64,000 nt of DNA from an uncultured Ectothiorhodospiraceae bacterium (GCA_913055615.1 CAJXKK010000004.1:62001-126000); one strand, 5' to 3'. Shown: positions 1 to 12,124, counted from the stretch's first letter. The notes: generated by a model from the sequence alone, not told the origin. Made by a program: numbers and translations.

Positions 1-142
1 TCCTGCCGTGCTCATGGTACGCCGAAACGCCTGCAGTGGACGAATCGCCGGTCCTGATAGCTTCAACAAAACAGGATATTCGGCCATTGCCGAATTATCC
101 AGGGTATCGTGCTGCTAGTGGGCGCATGTAAGGCGTAGTGTT

Positions 143-171
143 TTGACAAAGACGGTGTGAACGTAAACAAT
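143..171 (+). promoter_or_regulatory. putative sigma70 promoter of the sdh operon
   Basis: A perfect -35 hexamer TTGACA (143-148) is followed after 17 bp by a 4/6 -10 match, AACAAT (166-171). It lies about 30 bp upstream of the chosen GTG start of the DUF1674 gene. This position argues against the longer reading frame that begins at 157, inside the promoter. Bases 1-142 hold no gene that I can support. Confidence 0.4.
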
Positions 172-201
172 ATCCACTCTACTCACCTGGGGGCGTGCGC
201 A

Positions 202-393
202 GTGACCGAATCCGATAACCGCAAACCCGCCGAAAGTGTTGTGCGCGAGTCGGGCGACGATTCGGATCGTCGAACGGCTGTGGAAGAGGAGTCCAATACC
301 GGACCGAAGACCGGGGAGAGCGGTGGTCCGAAGGGGCCGGAACCGACCCGGTACGGTGACTGGGAGCGCAACGGACGCTGTACGGATTTCTGA
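202..393 (+). CDS. DUF1674 protein, succinate dehydrogenase assembly factor 4 (SdhAF4)-like
   Basis: A 63-residue protein whose C-terminus ends in the DUF1674 hallmark [19 protein letters not shown]. The family corresponds to mitochondrial SDHAF4/Sdh8, which binds flavinylated SdhA and protects it before assembly. The N-terminal half is charged, low-complexity and probably disordered. I chose the GTG at 202 because GGGGG (189-193) gives a ribosome binding site 8 nt upstream and a likely promoter sits just before it; the frame is open back to a GTG at 157. It stands 68 bp before sdhC, which supports the assembly-factor role by context. Family assignment is firm; function is inferred from homology. 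Confidence 0.85.
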   Translation: MTESDNRKPAESVVRESGDDSDRRTAVEEESNTGPKTGESGGPKGPEPTRYGDWERNGRCTDF

Positions 394-461
394 AAAGTCG
401 CCCATGTGACCGCGTATCATGCCGACGGTGACCGGGGCTTTGTATTCGAGGGGGAGTTGAA

Positions 462-854
462 ATGGCCGGACGCGCAAAACCGCTGTCGCCACATCTGCAG
501 ATCTACCGCCTGCCGCTCAATGCCATCCTCTCCATCACGCACCGGATTACGGGCGTGATCCTCGCGCTCGGCGCTGTGGTCGTCGTGGCGATGCTGGTCG
601 CGGCCGCTTCCGGTTCCCAGGCCTTCGGCGCGATGTACGCGTTGGGGGCGAACTGGCTCGGGCAGATCGTCCTGTTCGGCTTCACCCTTGCACTGTACTA
701 CCACATGTCCGCCGGTGTGCGGCACCTGTTCTGGGATGCCGGCTACGGTTATGAACTCGAGACGGCACGCCGGTCCTCGCAGGCGATTATCGCGGTGGCG
801 GTTGTCCTTACGCTCGCGACCTGGGCAGTCGCGTATTCGGTTTCCGGAGGTTGA
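462..854 (+). CDS. sdhC: succinate dehydrogenase cytochrome b556 subunit
   Basis: A 130-residue integral membrane subunit anchoring complex II and carrying part of the haem b and ubiquinone site. The family opening RPLSPHLQIYR is nearly intact (KPLSPHLQIYRLPLNAILSI), followed by SITHRITG, the quinone-site Ser/Arg region. Three hydrophobic helices are visible (about residues 27-50, 60-85, 104-125). His in YYHMSAGVRHLFWD is the expected axial haem ligand. The stop is 4 bp from sdhD, so the two are translationally linked. Length is typical for the family. Confidence 0.96.
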   Translation: MAGRAKPLSPHLQIYRLPLNAILSITHRITGVILALGAVVVVAMLVAAASGSQAFGAMYALGANWLGQIVLFGFTLALYYHMSAGVRHLFWDAGYGYELETARRSSQAIIAVAVVLTLATWAVAYSVSGG

Positions 855-858
855 TGAC

Positions 859-1239
859 ATGGGTCTGCGCACACCGCTCTCCGCCGCGCGCGGGCTGGGT
901 TCAGCGAAGGAAGGCGTCGATCACTGGTGGAAGCAGCGCCTGACCGCGATCGCCCTGGTCCCGCTGCTGCTGTGGTTCGGTTTCTCCGTGGCCCTGCTGG
1001 GCACGGCCGACTACTACACGGTAGTGGGCTGGCTGGCGCATCCGGTCAACGCGGGCCTGATGATCCTCGTGCTGGCGGTCGGTATCTGGCACGGCGTACT
1101 CGGCCTGCAGGTCGTCATCGAGGATTACATCGCCACGGAATGGAAGAAGATCATGGTGCTCCTGCTGGTGCAGTTCGCCGCCGTGATCCTGGCCCTTGCC
1201 GGCATCCTCGCCGTGCTCCGAATCGCCCTGGGAGTCTGA
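859..1239 (+). CDS. sdhD: succinate dehydrogenase hydrophobic membrane anchor subunit
   Basis: A 126-residue membrane anchor pairing with SdhC. It opens [19 protein letters not shown], followed by a [12 protein letters not shown] segment typical of SdhD, and has three membrane helices. The [13 protein letters not shown] segment carries the expected haem-region histidine and the conserved Asp-Tyr quinone-site pair. The ATG at 859 has GGAGG at 846-850 as ribosome binding site; the open frame extends further upstream but would overlap sdhC heavily. sdhA starts 4 bp downstream. Confidence 0.95.
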   Translation: MGLRTPLSAARGLGSAKEGVDHWWKQRLTAIALVPLLLWFGFSVALLGTADYYTVVGWLAHPVNAGLMILVLAVGIWHGVLGLQVVIEDYIATEWKKIMVLLLVQFAAVILALAGILAVLRIALGV

Positions 1240-1243
1240 CTGC

Positions 1244-3034
1244 ATGACCGCCGACTACACCATCGTCGATCACACCTACGATGTCGTCGTCGTGGGCGCC
1301 GGCGGCGCCGGCCTGCGCGCGACGCTCGGCATGGCCGAGAAAGGGCTCAGCACAGCCTGCGTCACCAAGGTTTTCCCGACCCGCAGCCATACCGTTGCGG
1401 CACAGGGCGGCATGTCCGCCGCGCTCGGCAACATGGGCGAGGACAGTTGGCAGTGGCACATGTACGACACCGTCAAGGGATCCGACTGGCTGGGTGACCA
1501 GGACGCGATCGAGTACATGTGCCGGGAGGCGGTGCCGGCCGTGATCGAGCTGGAGCATTCCGGCGTACCGTTCTCACGGACCGACGAAGGTACGATCTAT
1601 CAGCGGCCGTTCGGTGGCATGACCACCCATTTCGGCAAGGGCACCGCCCAGCGCACCTGCGCGGCCGCCGACCGCACCGGGCACGCGATCCTGCATACGC
1701 TCTATCAGGTCTCGCTGGCGGAGAAGGCGGAGTTCTTCATCGAGTACTTCGCGCTCGATCTGATCATGGAGGACGGCGAGTGCCGCGGCGTCGTCGCGTG
1801 GGAACTGGCGACCGGCACGCTGCACCGGTTCCGGGCCCAGCAGGTCGTGCTGGCGACCGGTGGCTACGGTCGCTCGTACTTCTCCTGCACGTCGGCCCAT
1901 ACCTGCACCGGTGACGGCAACGGCATGGTGCTGCGGGCCGGCCTGCCGCTGCAGGACATGGAATTCGTCCAGTTCCACCCGACCGGCATTTACGGCGCGG
2001 GCTGCCTGATCACCGAGGGTGTGCGCGGCGAGGGCGGCTATCTGACCAATTCCGAGGGTGAGCGTTTCATGGAGCGCTATGCGCCCAACGCGAAGGATCT
2101 CGCATCACGTGACGTCGTTAGTCGTGCGATGACGATCGAGATCCGCGAAGGCCGGGGTGTGGGCGCGAACAGCGACCATATCCACCTGAATCTCCAGCAC
2201 CTCGGTCCGGAGGTGATCAACGAGCGCCTGCCGGGCATCGCCGAATCGGCGCGCATCTTCGCCGGGGTCGATGTCACGAAGGAGCCGATCCCCGTGATCC
2301 CGACCGTGCACTACAACATGGGCGGGATCCAGACGAACTATCGGGGCGAGGTCGTGACGCTTACCGATGATGATCCCGACGCGGTTGTGCCCGGCCTGAT
2401 GGCGATCGGCGAGGCGGCCTGCGTCTCGGTGCACGGCGCTAACCGGCTCGGGTCCAACTCGCTGTTGGATATCGTCGTCTTCGGACGCGCCGCGGCGATC
2501 CGCGCCGCCGAACTGATCGAGCCGGGCGCCACACAGCGCCCGCTGCGGGAGGGTTCCAGCGACTGGATCATCGAGCGTTTCGATCGCCTGCGCCACGCCG
2601 ATGGCGGCACCTCCACCGCGGAGCTGCGCGACCGCATGCAGGCGACGATGCAGGCGAATGCCGCGGTGTTCCGCACCGAGGAACTGCTCGCCGAGGGCAG
2701 TGAGAAGATGAATGAGATCTATCGCGGATTCGCGGATGTGCGGGTGGCCGACCGCTCGCTGATCTGGAATACCGACCTGGTCGAGACGCTGGAACTGGAG
2801 AACCTGCTCGGCTGTGCCGTGACGACCGTGGATTCCGCGCTCAACCGCAAAGAGACTCGGGGTGGCCACGCCCGTGAAGACTATGCCGAGCGCGATGACG
2901 ACACCTGGATGAAGCACACGCTGTGCTGGATGGATCCTGAAAACGGCGGCACACGAATCGATTATCGACCGGTCCACATGTACACGCTGACCGACGAGGT
3001 GGAGACCATCCCGCCGAAGCAGCGCGTTTACTGA
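1244..3034 (+). CDS. sdhA: succinate dehydrogenase flavoprotein subunit
   Basis: A 596-residue catalytic subunit that oxidises succinate to fumarate. The dinucleotide-binding motif [12 protein letters not shown] lies near residue 15. The [11 protein letters not shown] segment contains the His that covalently binds FAD. Substrate-site HPTG and a [12 protein letters not shown] flavin motif are present, as is the R-x-H-x-Y C-terminal region. The ATG at 1244 was chosen because the upstream frame runs into sdhD. Maturation should involve SdhE (3929-4171) and probably the DUF1674 protein (202-393), both encoded in this operon. Confidence 0.98.
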   Translation: MTADYTIVDHTYDVVVVGAGGAGLRATLGMAEKGLSTACVTKVFPTRSHTVAAQGGMSAALGNMGEDSWQWHMYDTVKGSDWLGDQDAIEYMCREAVPAVIELEHSGVPFSRTDEGTIYQRPFGGMTTHFGKGTAQRTCAAADRTGHAILHTLYQVSLAEKAEFFIEYFALDLIMEDGECRGVVAWELATGTLHRFRAQQVVLATGGYGRSYFSCTSAHTCTGDGNGMVLRAGLPLQDMEFVQFHPTGIYGAGCLITEGVRGEGGYLTNSEGERFMERYAPNAKDLASRDVVSRAMTIEIREGRGVGANSDHIHLNLQHLGPEVINERLPGIAESARIFAGVDVTKEPIPVIPTVHYNMGGIQTNYRGEVVTLTDDDPDAVVPGLMAIGEAACVSVHGANRLGSNSLLDIVVFGRAAAIRAAELIEPGATQRPLREGSSDWIIERFDRLRHADGGTSTAELRDRMQATMQANAAVFRTEELLAEGSEKMNEIYRGFADVRVADRSLIWNTDLVETLELENLLGCAVTTVDSALNRKETRGGHAREDYAERDDDTWMKHTLCWMDPENGGTRIDYRPVHMYTLTDEVETIPPKQRVY

Positions 3035-3099
3035 ACGATCGGCAACCGGTCGGCTGGCGTATGGCCAGCGGCCGATCGACCACTCAAGGGGCATGCACG

Positions 3100-3882
3100 A
3101 TGGCGCAGTTCACGCTTCCCGCGAACAGCAAAATCGAGATGGGCAGGACGTTCCCGGCACCGGAAGGTGCGTCGCGCACGCGGAAATTCCGGATCTACCG
3201 ATGGGACCCGGATACGGACGACAACCCGCGCATCGACACATTCGAGATCGATCTCGATCGCACGGGGCCGATGGTGCTCGACGCCATCATCCACATCAAG
3301 AACGAGGTCGATCCGACACTCACCTTCCGGCGCTCCTGTCGCGAGGGGATCTGCGGCTCCTGCTCGATGAACGTGAACGGGCGTAATACGCTCGCCTGCA
3401 TCAGCGCGATCGAGGACTACAAGGGCGACGTCAACATCTATCCGCTGCCGCACATGGAGGTCCACAAGGATCTCGTGCCGGATATGACGCATTTCTATGC
3501 GCAGCACGCATCCGTCGAGCCGTGGATCAAGACGCAGTCACCGACGCCGCCGGATCGTGAACGGCTGCAGTCAAAGGAGGAGCGCGAGAAGCTCGACGGG
3601 CTGTACGAGTGCATCCTCTGCGCCTGCTGCTCTACGGCCTGCCCAAGCTACTGGTGGAATCCGGAGAAATACCTGGGGCCGGCCACGCTGCTGAACGCCT
3701 ATCGCTGGATCGCGGATTCCCGTGACGAGGCGACCGGTGAGCGCCTCGATGCCCTCAACGATCCGTTCAAGCTCTACCGCTGCCACACCATCATGAACTG
3801 CGCGGACTCGTGTCCGAAGGGGCTCAATCCGGCGAAGGCGATTGGTGAGGTGAAGAAGCTGCTGGTCGAGCGCCGCGGCTGA
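3100..3882 (+). CDS. sdhB: succinate dehydrogenase iron-sulfur subunit
   Basis: A 260-residue electron-transfer subunit. The N-terminal ferredoxin domain has the [2Fe-2S] cysteines in CREGICGSC and a distal Cys in NTLAC. The C-terminal domain has [12 protein letters not shown] and [14 protein letters not shown] for the [4Fe-4S] and [3Fe-4S] clusters. The ATG at 3100 follows AAGGGG with good spacing; an in-frame ATG at 3061 would add 13 unlike residues. The gap of 65 bp after sdhA contains nothing notable. Slightly longer than the ~235-residue E. coli protein, mainly at the N-terminus. Confidence 0.97.
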   Translation: MAQFTLPANSKIEMGRTFPAPEGASRTRKFRIYRWDPDTDDNPRIDTFEIDLDRTGPMVLDAIIHIKNEVDPTLTFRRSCREGICGSCSMNVNGRNTLACISAIEDYKGDVNIYPLPHMEVHKDLVPDMTHFYAQHASVEPWIKTQSPTPPDRERLQSKEEREKLDGLYECILCACCSTACPSYWWNPEKYLGPATLLNAYRWIADSRDEATGERLDALNDPFKLYRCHTIMNCADSCPKGLNPAKAIGEVKKLLVERRG

Positions 3883-3928
3883 GGGCAGAGGGCCGGCGCG
3901 CATTCGGCGAGCATGGAGATGCCGCACG

Positions 3929-4171
3929 ATGAACGGGACGTCTCGTCTGCGCTGGCTTTGCCGGCGGGGTATGAAGGAGCTCGACGTGCTGCTTTCCCGC
4001 TTCCTCGATCGCGGCTATCCGGCGCTGGATGAGGCGGGGCAGCGCGGGTTTGCGCGCCTGCTCGAACGCCAGGATCCCGAGATCTACGCCCTGCTGACCG
4101 GCCGTGCTGACACGGACGATCCGGAGATCGATTGTGCCGTCCAGCGTATTCGAAGCGACGCTGGCCTTTGA
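3929..4171 (+). CDS. sdhE: FAD assembly factor SdhE
   Basis: An 80-residue member of the Sdh5/YgfY family, which promotes covalent flavinylation of SdhA. The signature RRGMKELD (the RGxxE surface needed for SdhA binding) is intact near residue 12, and the rest is the expected five-helix small protein ending with LLTGRADTDDPEI. It follows sdhB by 46 bp and overlaps the next gene (ygfX) by 38 bp, an arrangement also known from enterobacterial sdhE-ygfX. Confidence 0.93.
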   Translation: MNGTSRLRWLCRRGMKELDVLLSRFLDRGYPALDEAGQRGFARLLERQDPEIYALLTGRADTDDPEIDCAVQRIRSDAGL

Positions 4172-4565
4172 ACGCGGGCCCTCACGCGGGCTCGCGTTCG
4201 CGGTGGTGGGCGCCTGGCTCGCGGGCGGACTGGGCGTGATGCTCGCCCTGAATCATCCGATAGCCGTCGCGGCGGTGCCGCTCGCGGTCGTCGGGTGCCG
4301 GTGGGATCGCAAGCGTCTGGAGCCCGGACTGCAGCTGTGGTGGCAGGGGCGGGGCGATTGGCGGCTTGGTGATCCCGAGGGCCCGGCATGGGTGCTTGAC
4401 CGCTCCACCTGGTCCAGCCCCTGGTTGATCCTGCTCGTACTGCGTGGCCCCGACCGCACCCTCCGGATCCCACTCGCGCGCGACTCGGTCGATCGGACCG
4501 TCTGGCGACGCCTTCGCGCGCGACTGCGGATCAGCGGAGCGGCCGAGGATGGGGGCGAGCCATGA
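4134..4565 (+). CDS. ygfX: YgfX-family membrane protein
   Basis: About 143 residues. A short N-terminal segment (SSVFEATLAFERGPSR, the usual YgfX start region) is followed by two close hydrophobic helices (about residues 17-50) and a soluble tail with a WxxLILL-RGPDRTLRIPLARDSVD motif typical of YgfX/CptA. In E. coli this family has been described as the partner of SdhE and as an inhibitor of MreB/FtsZ polymerisation; that role is uncertain here. The GTG at 4134 is one choice; a GTG at 4104 would lengthen it by 10 residues. It ends overlapping the next ATG by 4 bp. Confidence 0.75.
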   Translation: MPSSVFEATLAFERGPSRGLAFAVVGAWLAGGLGVMLALNHPIAVAAVPLAVVGCRWDRKRLEPGLQLWWQGRGDWRLGDPEGPAWVLDRSTWSSPWLILLVLRGPDRTLRIPLARDSVDRTVWRRLRARLRISGAAEDGGEP

Positions 4566-5155
4566 ATGCGCGACTCGAGTGGGTCGGTGCACGGCGCTTG
4601 CGGTTTGGTCCCGGCTTGTTCCTCCTTGCGGCCTTGATCGGATTGGCCCCGTCCAGCGGGTGGGCCGACCAGGATGAGCCGGCGCTCGACGCGCTTTTCG
4701 ATCGCCTGAATACGCTCGACCACCGGGCCGAAGGCGAGCGCGTTACCAATCGGATATGGCGGCTGTGGCGGGAGATCGACGATCCGAAACTCGCTGCCGC
4801 CATGGAGCAGGGCATCGTCGCCCTGCGATCCGACCGGCATGGCGCCGCGGAGCGTCATTTCAGCGCGGTGATCGAGGCCGAACCGGGGTATGCCGAGGCC
4901 TGGAACAAGCGGGCGACGGTGCGTTATCTGCGCGAGCGCTACACGGCTGCCGCCGCCGACATCGGCCGCGCGCTCGCGCTGGAGCCGCGCCATTTCGGCG
5001 CCCTTGCCGGCCTCGGTCTGGTGTACATGGAGCTCGAGCAATACCGCGCGGCGATCGAGTCGTTCGAGCGGGCGCTGGAGCTCAACCCCTGGCTCGATGG
5101 CACGCGGCGTAATATAGCCATCGCGCGCGAGCGGCTGCGCGCGGACAATACCTGA
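4562..5155 (+). CDS. periplasmic TPR-repeat protein
   Basis: A 197-residue protein with a Sec signal peptide (hydrophobic residues 17-33, cleavage likely after SSGWA) and about three tetratricopeptide repeats between residues 78 and 185, with classic spacing such as GYAEAWNKRATVRYLRERY and FGALAGLGLVYMELEQYRAA. Likely a periplasmic protein-protein interaction module of unknown partner. It overlaps ygfX by 4 bp and is the last gene of the sdh operon, with a terminator 17 bp downstream. No specific function can be assigned. Confidence 0.8.
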   Translation: MNARLEWVGARRLRFGPGLFLLAALIGLAPSSGWADQDEPALDALFDRLNTLDHRAEGERVTNRIWRLWREIDDPKLAAAMEQGIVALRSDRHGAAERHFSAVIEAEPGYAEAWNKRATVRYLRERYTAAAADIGRALALEPRHFGALAGLGLVYMELEQYRAAIESFERALELNPWLDGTRRNIAIARERLRADNT

Positions 5156-5171
5156 CGGCGAAACGCAGACG

Positions 5172-5196
5172 CCGCTGGCCCCGACAGCGGATTTTT
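5172..5196 (+). terminator. Rho-independent terminator of the sdh operon
   Basis: A perfect 6-bp stem CCGCTG/CAGCGG (5172-5177 and 5185-5190) with a 7-nt loop is followed by ATTTTT (5191-5196). It lies 17 bp after the TPR gene stop codon. Confidence 0.7.
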
Positions 5197-5460
5197 GGGT
5201 ATACGCGTATCCGCGACTTGAATCCGCGCCCGATCTCCCCCACATCCATCAGAGGTCGGGAGATTCGGTTGCGCGCGTAGTTTATCCGTGCCCGGCCAGC
5301 TAGAATGAACACGGGGAGCCACCTTCGTCGCTGTGCCAGTGGCGGCGGCATTGTGTCCCCGATCGATTTATCGCAATCGCGCCCGGTCCGCTCGGCGGAC
5401 CTGCACGATACCTGGCCGATTGCCGGTAAACGCGTCACGCTTCCAGCGGAGAGTCGCTTC
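5197..5460 (+). promoter_or_regulatory. hfq leader region
   Basis: Non-coding stretch between the sdh terminator and hfq. It holds a -10-like TAGAAT (5301-5306) without a convincing -35, so the hfq promoter is only tentatively placed. An upstream extension of the hfq frame to 5305 exists but does not resemble Hfq. No other element is recognised. Confidence 0.3.
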
Positions 5461-5706
5461 ATGGCAAAAGGGCAGTCATTACAAGAACCCTTCCTCAATC
5501 AACTCCGGAAGGAACGGATCCCGGTTTCGATTTTTCTGGTGAACGGGATCAAATTGCAGGGCCAGGTCGAGTCATTCGACCAGTTCGTGGTGCTGCTCAA
5601 GAACTCGGTCAGCCAGCTCGTCTACAAGCACGCGATCTCGACGATCGTGCCCTCGCGTGCGGTGCGTCTGGACGCTGCCAGCGACGAAGGCGAGGCGGAG
5701 GGCTGA
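5461..5706 (+). CDS. hfq: RNA chaperone Hfq
   Basis: An 81-residue Sm-like RNA chaperone forming a hexamer that pairs small RNAs with mRNAs. Sm1 motif (residues 8-50: [22 protein letters not shown] and [13 protein letters not shown]) and Sm2 motif ([13 protein letters not shown], residues 56-68) are both intact, including the proximal-face YKHA. The acidic C-terminal tail DEGEAEG is short. Followed by hflX as in most gammaproteobacteria. Confidence 0.98.
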   Translation: MAKGQSLQEPFLNQLRKERIPVSIFLVNGIKLQGQVESFDQFVVLLKNSVSQLVYKHAISTIVPSRAVRLDAASDEGEAEG

Positions 5707-5749
5707 TCGGCCTTCGGGGAGGCTCCCGGCCGAAGGCTGACATCGCACG

Positions 5750-7063
5750 TTGTTTGAGCGACCCCGCAGCGAAACCGAACGGGCCATAGTGGTCCATATC
5801 GGTATTGGCCGGACGTGGTCCGAGGAGGCGGTACAGGAGTTCCGGGAACTGGCACTCGCCAGCGGTGCCAATGTCGTTGGCGAGATCGTCGGCAGCCGGA
5901 TGAAGCCGGATCCAAAATTCTTCGTCGGTACCGGCAAGGCCGAGGAAATCCGGGAGTATCTAGAGGCCCGTGAGGCGGACCTCGTGCTCGTGGATCATGC
6001 CCTGTCGCCGGGACAGGAGCGCAACCTGGAGGGTGCGCTCGGCTGTCGCGTGCTCGATCGTACGGGTCTGATCCTCGACATCTTTGCCCAGCGCGCGCGG
6101 TCGTTCGCCGGCAAGCTGCAGGTGGAGCTCGCTCAGCTGACCCACCTGTCGACGCGCCTCGTGCGCGGCTGGACCCATCTCGAGCGCCAGAAAGGCGGTA
6201 TCGGTCTGCGCGGTCCGGGCGAGACACAGCTGGAGATGGACCGCCGGCTGATCAACGGGCGGATCAAGCAGATCCGCAAGCGTCTGGAGCGGGTGCATCG
6301 TCAGCGCGAACAGGGTCGGCAGGCCCGCCAGGCAGCGGAATCGCCACAGATCGCGCTGGTCGGCTACACCAACGCCGGCAAGTCGACACTGTTCCGGCGC
6401 CTGGCCGAGCCCGATGCCCATGTCGCCGACAGCCTCTTCGCCACGCTCGATCCGACGTTGCGCAAACTGGCGCTGCCGTTCGGTCACCCCGCCGTGCTCG
6501 CCGACACGGTGGGATTCATCCGTGAACTGCCGCACGAACTCGTGGAGGCGTTTCGCTCGACACTCGAAGAGACCCGGGACGCGAGTCTGCTGCTGCATGT
6601 CGTCGATGCGGCCGATGAGACCCGTGAGCGCCGGGTTGCCGATGTGGAGCAGGTACTCGCGGAGATCGGCGCGGCGGACGTCCCGATTCTCGAGGTGTAC
6701 AACAAAATCGATCTGGCGCAGGGCAACGGTCCGGCGATCGAACGCGATGCCGCTGGCCAGCCCATCCGGGTGCGCGTGTCGGCGCATACTGGGGAGGGCG
6801 TCGAGCGGCTGCTCGAAGCGGTCGCGGAACGGCTCAGCGGCGAGCAGCTGCATGGATGGCTGCAGATTCAGCCCGACCAGGGGCGACTCCGCGCCCGCCT
6901 GTACGCCGAAGGGGCTATCGTGACGGAACGCCCGGAGCAGGACGGCTCCATCTGGCTGGAGGTCGCGATCGACCGTACGGACTGGGAGCGGATCGCCGCG
7001 GCCGAGTCGATCGCGACCGATCGACTGTTGTTTTCAACCGATCGAGTTGCGGGGGGCGGATGA
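5750..7063 (+). CDS. hflX: ribosome-rescue GTPase HflX
   Basis: A 437-residue Obg/HflX-family GTPase that binds the 50S subunit and splits stalled or heat-damaged ribosomes. N-terminal HflX domain (residues 1-190) includes GPGETQLEMDRR; the G domain starts near residue 200 with GYTNAGKST (G1), DTVGFI (G3) and NKID (G4). The start is TTG at 5750, giving MFERPRSETERAIVVHIG, the usual HflX N-terminus; no ATG or GTG lies nearby in frame. It sits 43 bp after hfq. Confidence 0.95.
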   Translation: MFERPRSETERAIVVHIGIGRTWSEEAVQEFRELALASGANVVGEIVGSRMKPDPKFFVGTGKAEEIREYLEAREADLVLVDHALSPGQERNLEGALGCRVLDRTGLILDIFAQRARSFAGKLQVELAQLTHLSTRLVRGWTHLERQKGGIGLRGPGETQLEMDRRLINGRIKQIRKRLERVHRQREQGRQARQAAESPQIALVGYTNAGKSTLFRRLAEPDAHVADSLFATLDPTLRKLALPFGHPAVLADTVGFIRELPHELVEAFRSTLEETRDASLLLHVVDAADETRERRVADVEQVLAEIGAADVPILEVYNKIDLAQGNGPAIERDAAGQPIRVRVSAHTGEGVERLLEAVAERLSGEQLHGWLQIQPDQGRLRARLYAEGAIVTERPEQDGSIWLEVAIDRTDWERIAAAESIATDRLLFSTDRVAGGG

Positions 7064-7196
7064 GGTCAATAGAATACCGGCGGTTGGGCTGGTCGTTATG
7101 TTCGGCCGTGCCGATTCCCGCACCTCGCGGATTCCCGCACTGGCGTGTTTCCCTTGCAATGATCGATCCACTCTCGCTTTACGGGAGCAGTAAATA

Positions 7197-8384
7197 ATGG
7201 CCTGGAATGAGCCCGGCGGTGGCGGTAACCGCGACCCATGGGGAAATCGCGGTAGTGGCGGTGACGGCGGTCCGCCGGATCTCGACGAAGCACTGCGCAA
7301 AGTCAAGAATCGCCTGAGCGGACTGTTTGGCGCCGGCAACAGCGGCGGCGGGTCCGGCAGCAGCGGTGGCGGCAGCGGTGTCCCGAATATCAATCCGAGA
7401 ATCGCGTGGGCGGTCCTCGGCCTCGTGATCGTCGGCTGGCTTGCGTCCGGCTTCTACATCATTCAGGCGGCGGAGCGCGGTATCGTAACCCGCTTCGGTG
7501 CCTTCGTGACCGAGGTCGGTCCTGGGCCGCACTGGCATTTGCCGTACCCCATCGAGTCCGTCGATACCGTCAATGTCGCCCAGAACCGCTCGCTGACGCT
7601 CCAGCAGCAGGGCATGCTGACGCGTGACGAGAACGTGGTCGTGGTCGATATGTCGGTGCAGTACGATGTCAAGAACGCGACCGGCTTCATTTTCGAGGTC
7701 CGTTCCCCGGAGGAGACGCTGCACCAGGTGATCGAGAGCGTAGTGCGAGAGGTCGTCGGCAAGAACCGCATGGACTTCATCATCACCGAGGGCCGCGGCG
7801 AGGTAGCCAACCGTGTGCACGAGCTGGCGCAGGGGATCGCCGACGAGTACGTGACCGGCCTCAATATTCAGGCGGTCAACCTGCGTAATGCGCAGCCGCC
7901 GGAACCCGTCCAGCCCGCCTTCGAGGATGCCATCACGGCGCGTGAGGATCAGCAGCGGTTTATCAACGAGGCGGATGCGGTGCGCAACCGAATCATTCCG
8001 GAGGCTCGCGGTCAGGCGGCGCAGACGGTCGAGGAGGCGCGCGCCTACCGGACCCGCGTGGTCGAGTCCGCGGAGGGCGATGTCTCGCGGTTCAGTGCGC
8101 TCCTGACCGAATACCAGCAGGCCCCCGAGGTTACGCGCAAACGCCTCTACATGGACACAATGGAGCGCGTTCTCGGCAGCACCGGCAAGGTGTTGGTTGA
8201 TCGTGAAGGAGAGGGCCGCAACATGATTTACCTGCCACTCGACCGCATGGCGAATCAGCCAGCGGGGCAGTCCAGCGGTGGTAACAGGGTCGGTCTGCCG
8301 TCGACGCCGATGAGTGGTGCCGCCGGGTCCGACGGTGATTCGTCACGGGGCAACCGGCCCGACCGGTCGCGGGAGTCGAACTGA
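7197..8384 (+). CDS. hflK: FtsH protease modulator HflK
   Basis: A 395-residue band-7/SPFH protein that with HflC forms a large periplasm-facing cage around FtsH. N-terminal cytoplasmic segment is Gly-rich (residues 1-65), then one membrane helix (about 66-86) and the SPFH domain with the ERGIVTRFGAF and PGPHWHLPYPIE motifs, followed by a charged coiled region and a Ser/Gly-rich tail. The last base of the stop codon is the first base of hflC's ATG, so the pair is translationally coupled. Confidence 0.95.
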   Translation: MAWNEPGGGGNRDPWGNRGSGGDGGPPDLDEALRKVKNRLSGLFGAGNSGGGSGSSGGGSGVPNINPRIAWAVLGLVIVGWLASGFYIIQAAERGIVTRFGAFVTEVGPGPHWHLPYPIESVDTVNVAQNRSLTLQQQGMLTRDENVVVVDMSVQYDVKNATGFIFEVRSPEETLHQVIESVVREVVGKNRMDFIITEGRGEVANRVHELAQGIADEYVTGLNIQAVNLRNAQPPEPVQPAFEDAITAREDQQRFINEADAVRNRIIPEARGQAAQTVEEARAYRTRVVESAEGDVSRFSALLTEYQQAPEVTRKRLYMDTMERVLGSTGKVLVDREGEGRNMIYLPLDRMANQPAGQSSGGNRVGLPSTPMSGAAGSDGDSSRGNRPDRSRESN

Positions 8385-9280
8385 TGAATCGCTTCTACGC
8401 ATTTGTCACCGCGCTCGCGATCCTGATCGTGGTGGTCGTCGCGTCGACCTTTACGGTTCGCGTGACCGAGCGGGCGATCAAGCTGGAACTGGGTGAGGTG
8501 GTCAACGCCGATTACGAGCCGGGCATCCACTTCAAGATCCCGTTCTATCAGCGGGTCTACAAATTCGACGATCGGATCCTGACCATGGATTCCTCGCCAG
8601 ACCGTTACCTGACCGCCGAGCAGAAGAACCTGATCGTCGATGCATTCGTGAAATGGGAGATCGTCGATACGGTGCAGTTCTTCAAGTCCACGGGTGGCGA
8701 TGAACAGCGGGCGCGCGGACGTCTGCAGCAGTTCGTCGAGAATCAGCTCAAGGACGAGTTCGGCAAGAGGGAAATCGTCGAAGTGGTCTCGGGCGAACGC
8801 AATGAGATCATGAATGCCGTGCGGAAGATCGTCGACGAGAAGTCGAAGGATCTCGGTATCAATGTCGTCGATGTGCGCATCAAGAAAGTGGAGCTGCCCC
8901 AGAGCGTCCTGGCTTCGGTCTATGACCGGATGACGAAGGAACGCGAGGCGGTGGCCCAGCGGTTCCGCGCCGAGGGGCGCGAGGAGGCGCAGCGGATCCG
9001 CGCCGAAGCGAACCGCGAGGTCGAGGAGATCGCCGCCGAGGCATATCGCGAGGCCCAGGGTATCCGTGGTGAAGGCGACGCGACCGCGGCCAATACCTAC
9101 GCCAAGGCCTATCGTGAAGACGCCGAGTTCTACTCGTTTTACCGCAGCCTCCTGGCGTACGAGGAATCGTTCAAGGGCGGGCGTGACTCGCTGGTGCTCG
9201 AACCCGATTCCGAGTTCTTCGACTACTTCGGCAACTCCAGTGGCCGCAGTGAAGAAGAGGACGGGGACGAGGACGAGTGA
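8384..9280 (+). CDS. hflC: FtsH protease modulator HflC
   Basis: A 298-residue partner of HflK. One N-terminal membrane helix (residues 4-24), then an SPFH domain with the PGIHFKIPF motif and a long Ala/Glu/Arg-rich coiled coil (about residues 180-245, RMTKEREAVAQRFRAEGREE). The C-terminal tail is strongly acidic. Overlaps hflK by one base. Spacing to the next gene includes a long hairpin (9301-9330). Confidence 0.95.
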   Translation: MNRFYAFVTALAILIVVVVASTFTVRVTERAIKLELGEVVNADYEPGIHFKIPFYQRVYKFDDRILTMDSSPDRYLTAEQKNLIVDAFVKWEIVDTVQFFKSTGGDEQRARGRLQQFVENQLKDEFGKREIVEVVSGERNEIMNAVRKIVDEKSKDLGINVVDVRIKKVELPQSVLASVYDRMTKEREAVAQRFRAEGREEAQRIRAEANREVEEIAAEAYREAQGIRGEGDATAANTYAKAYREDAEFYSFYRSLLAYEESFKGGRDSLVLEPDSEFFDYFGNSSGRSEEEDGDEDE

Positions 9281-9300
9281 CGCCGGTCGCTTCCATGCCG

Positions 9301-9330
9301 ATCGGGGCCGACCACACGGTCGACCCCGAT
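9301..9330 (+). terminator. intergenic hairpin between hflC and DUF2065
   Basis: A 13-bp stem with a single mismatch (left arm 9301-9313, right arm 9318-9330, loop ACAC). No T-tract follows, so it may be a Rho-assisted terminator, a transcript-stabilising structure or an attenuator rather than a classic terminator. Confidence 0.4.
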
Positions 9331-9342
9331 GGGGTCTGACGC

Positions 9343-9533
9343 ATGGAACTGGCGTGGGGTGATCTTGGCGTCGCGATCGCCCTTGTGCTCGTGATCGAGG
9401 GGGTGATGCCCTTCCTGGCGCCCTCGTCGCTGCGGCGCACGCTGGCGACGATGGCCGCTATGCCCGATCGTTCCCTGCGGATGGTGGGGGCGGTCAGCAT
9501 GATGATCGGTCTGGTTCTGCTGTATTTTATCCG

Positions 9534-9537
<4 letters not shown>
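9343..9537 (+). CDS. DUF2065 (YjeT-like) small membrane protein
   Basis: A 64-residue protein with two membrane helices (about residues 8-25 and 44-62). The central PxxxRRTLATMAAMPDRSLRMVG matches the DUF2065 family. Family function is unknown, but it is regularly found between hflC and hisZ or purA, as here. It overlaps hisZ by 4 bp. Confidence 0.85.
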
Positions 9538-12046
<2,509 letters not shown>

Positions 12047-12124
12047 GGACTGCGACGATTGCTGATTATCGCCGGAATACCGTCGACCGCACGTCTATAA
12101 CGGATAGGGATGCGACAGGAAAAA

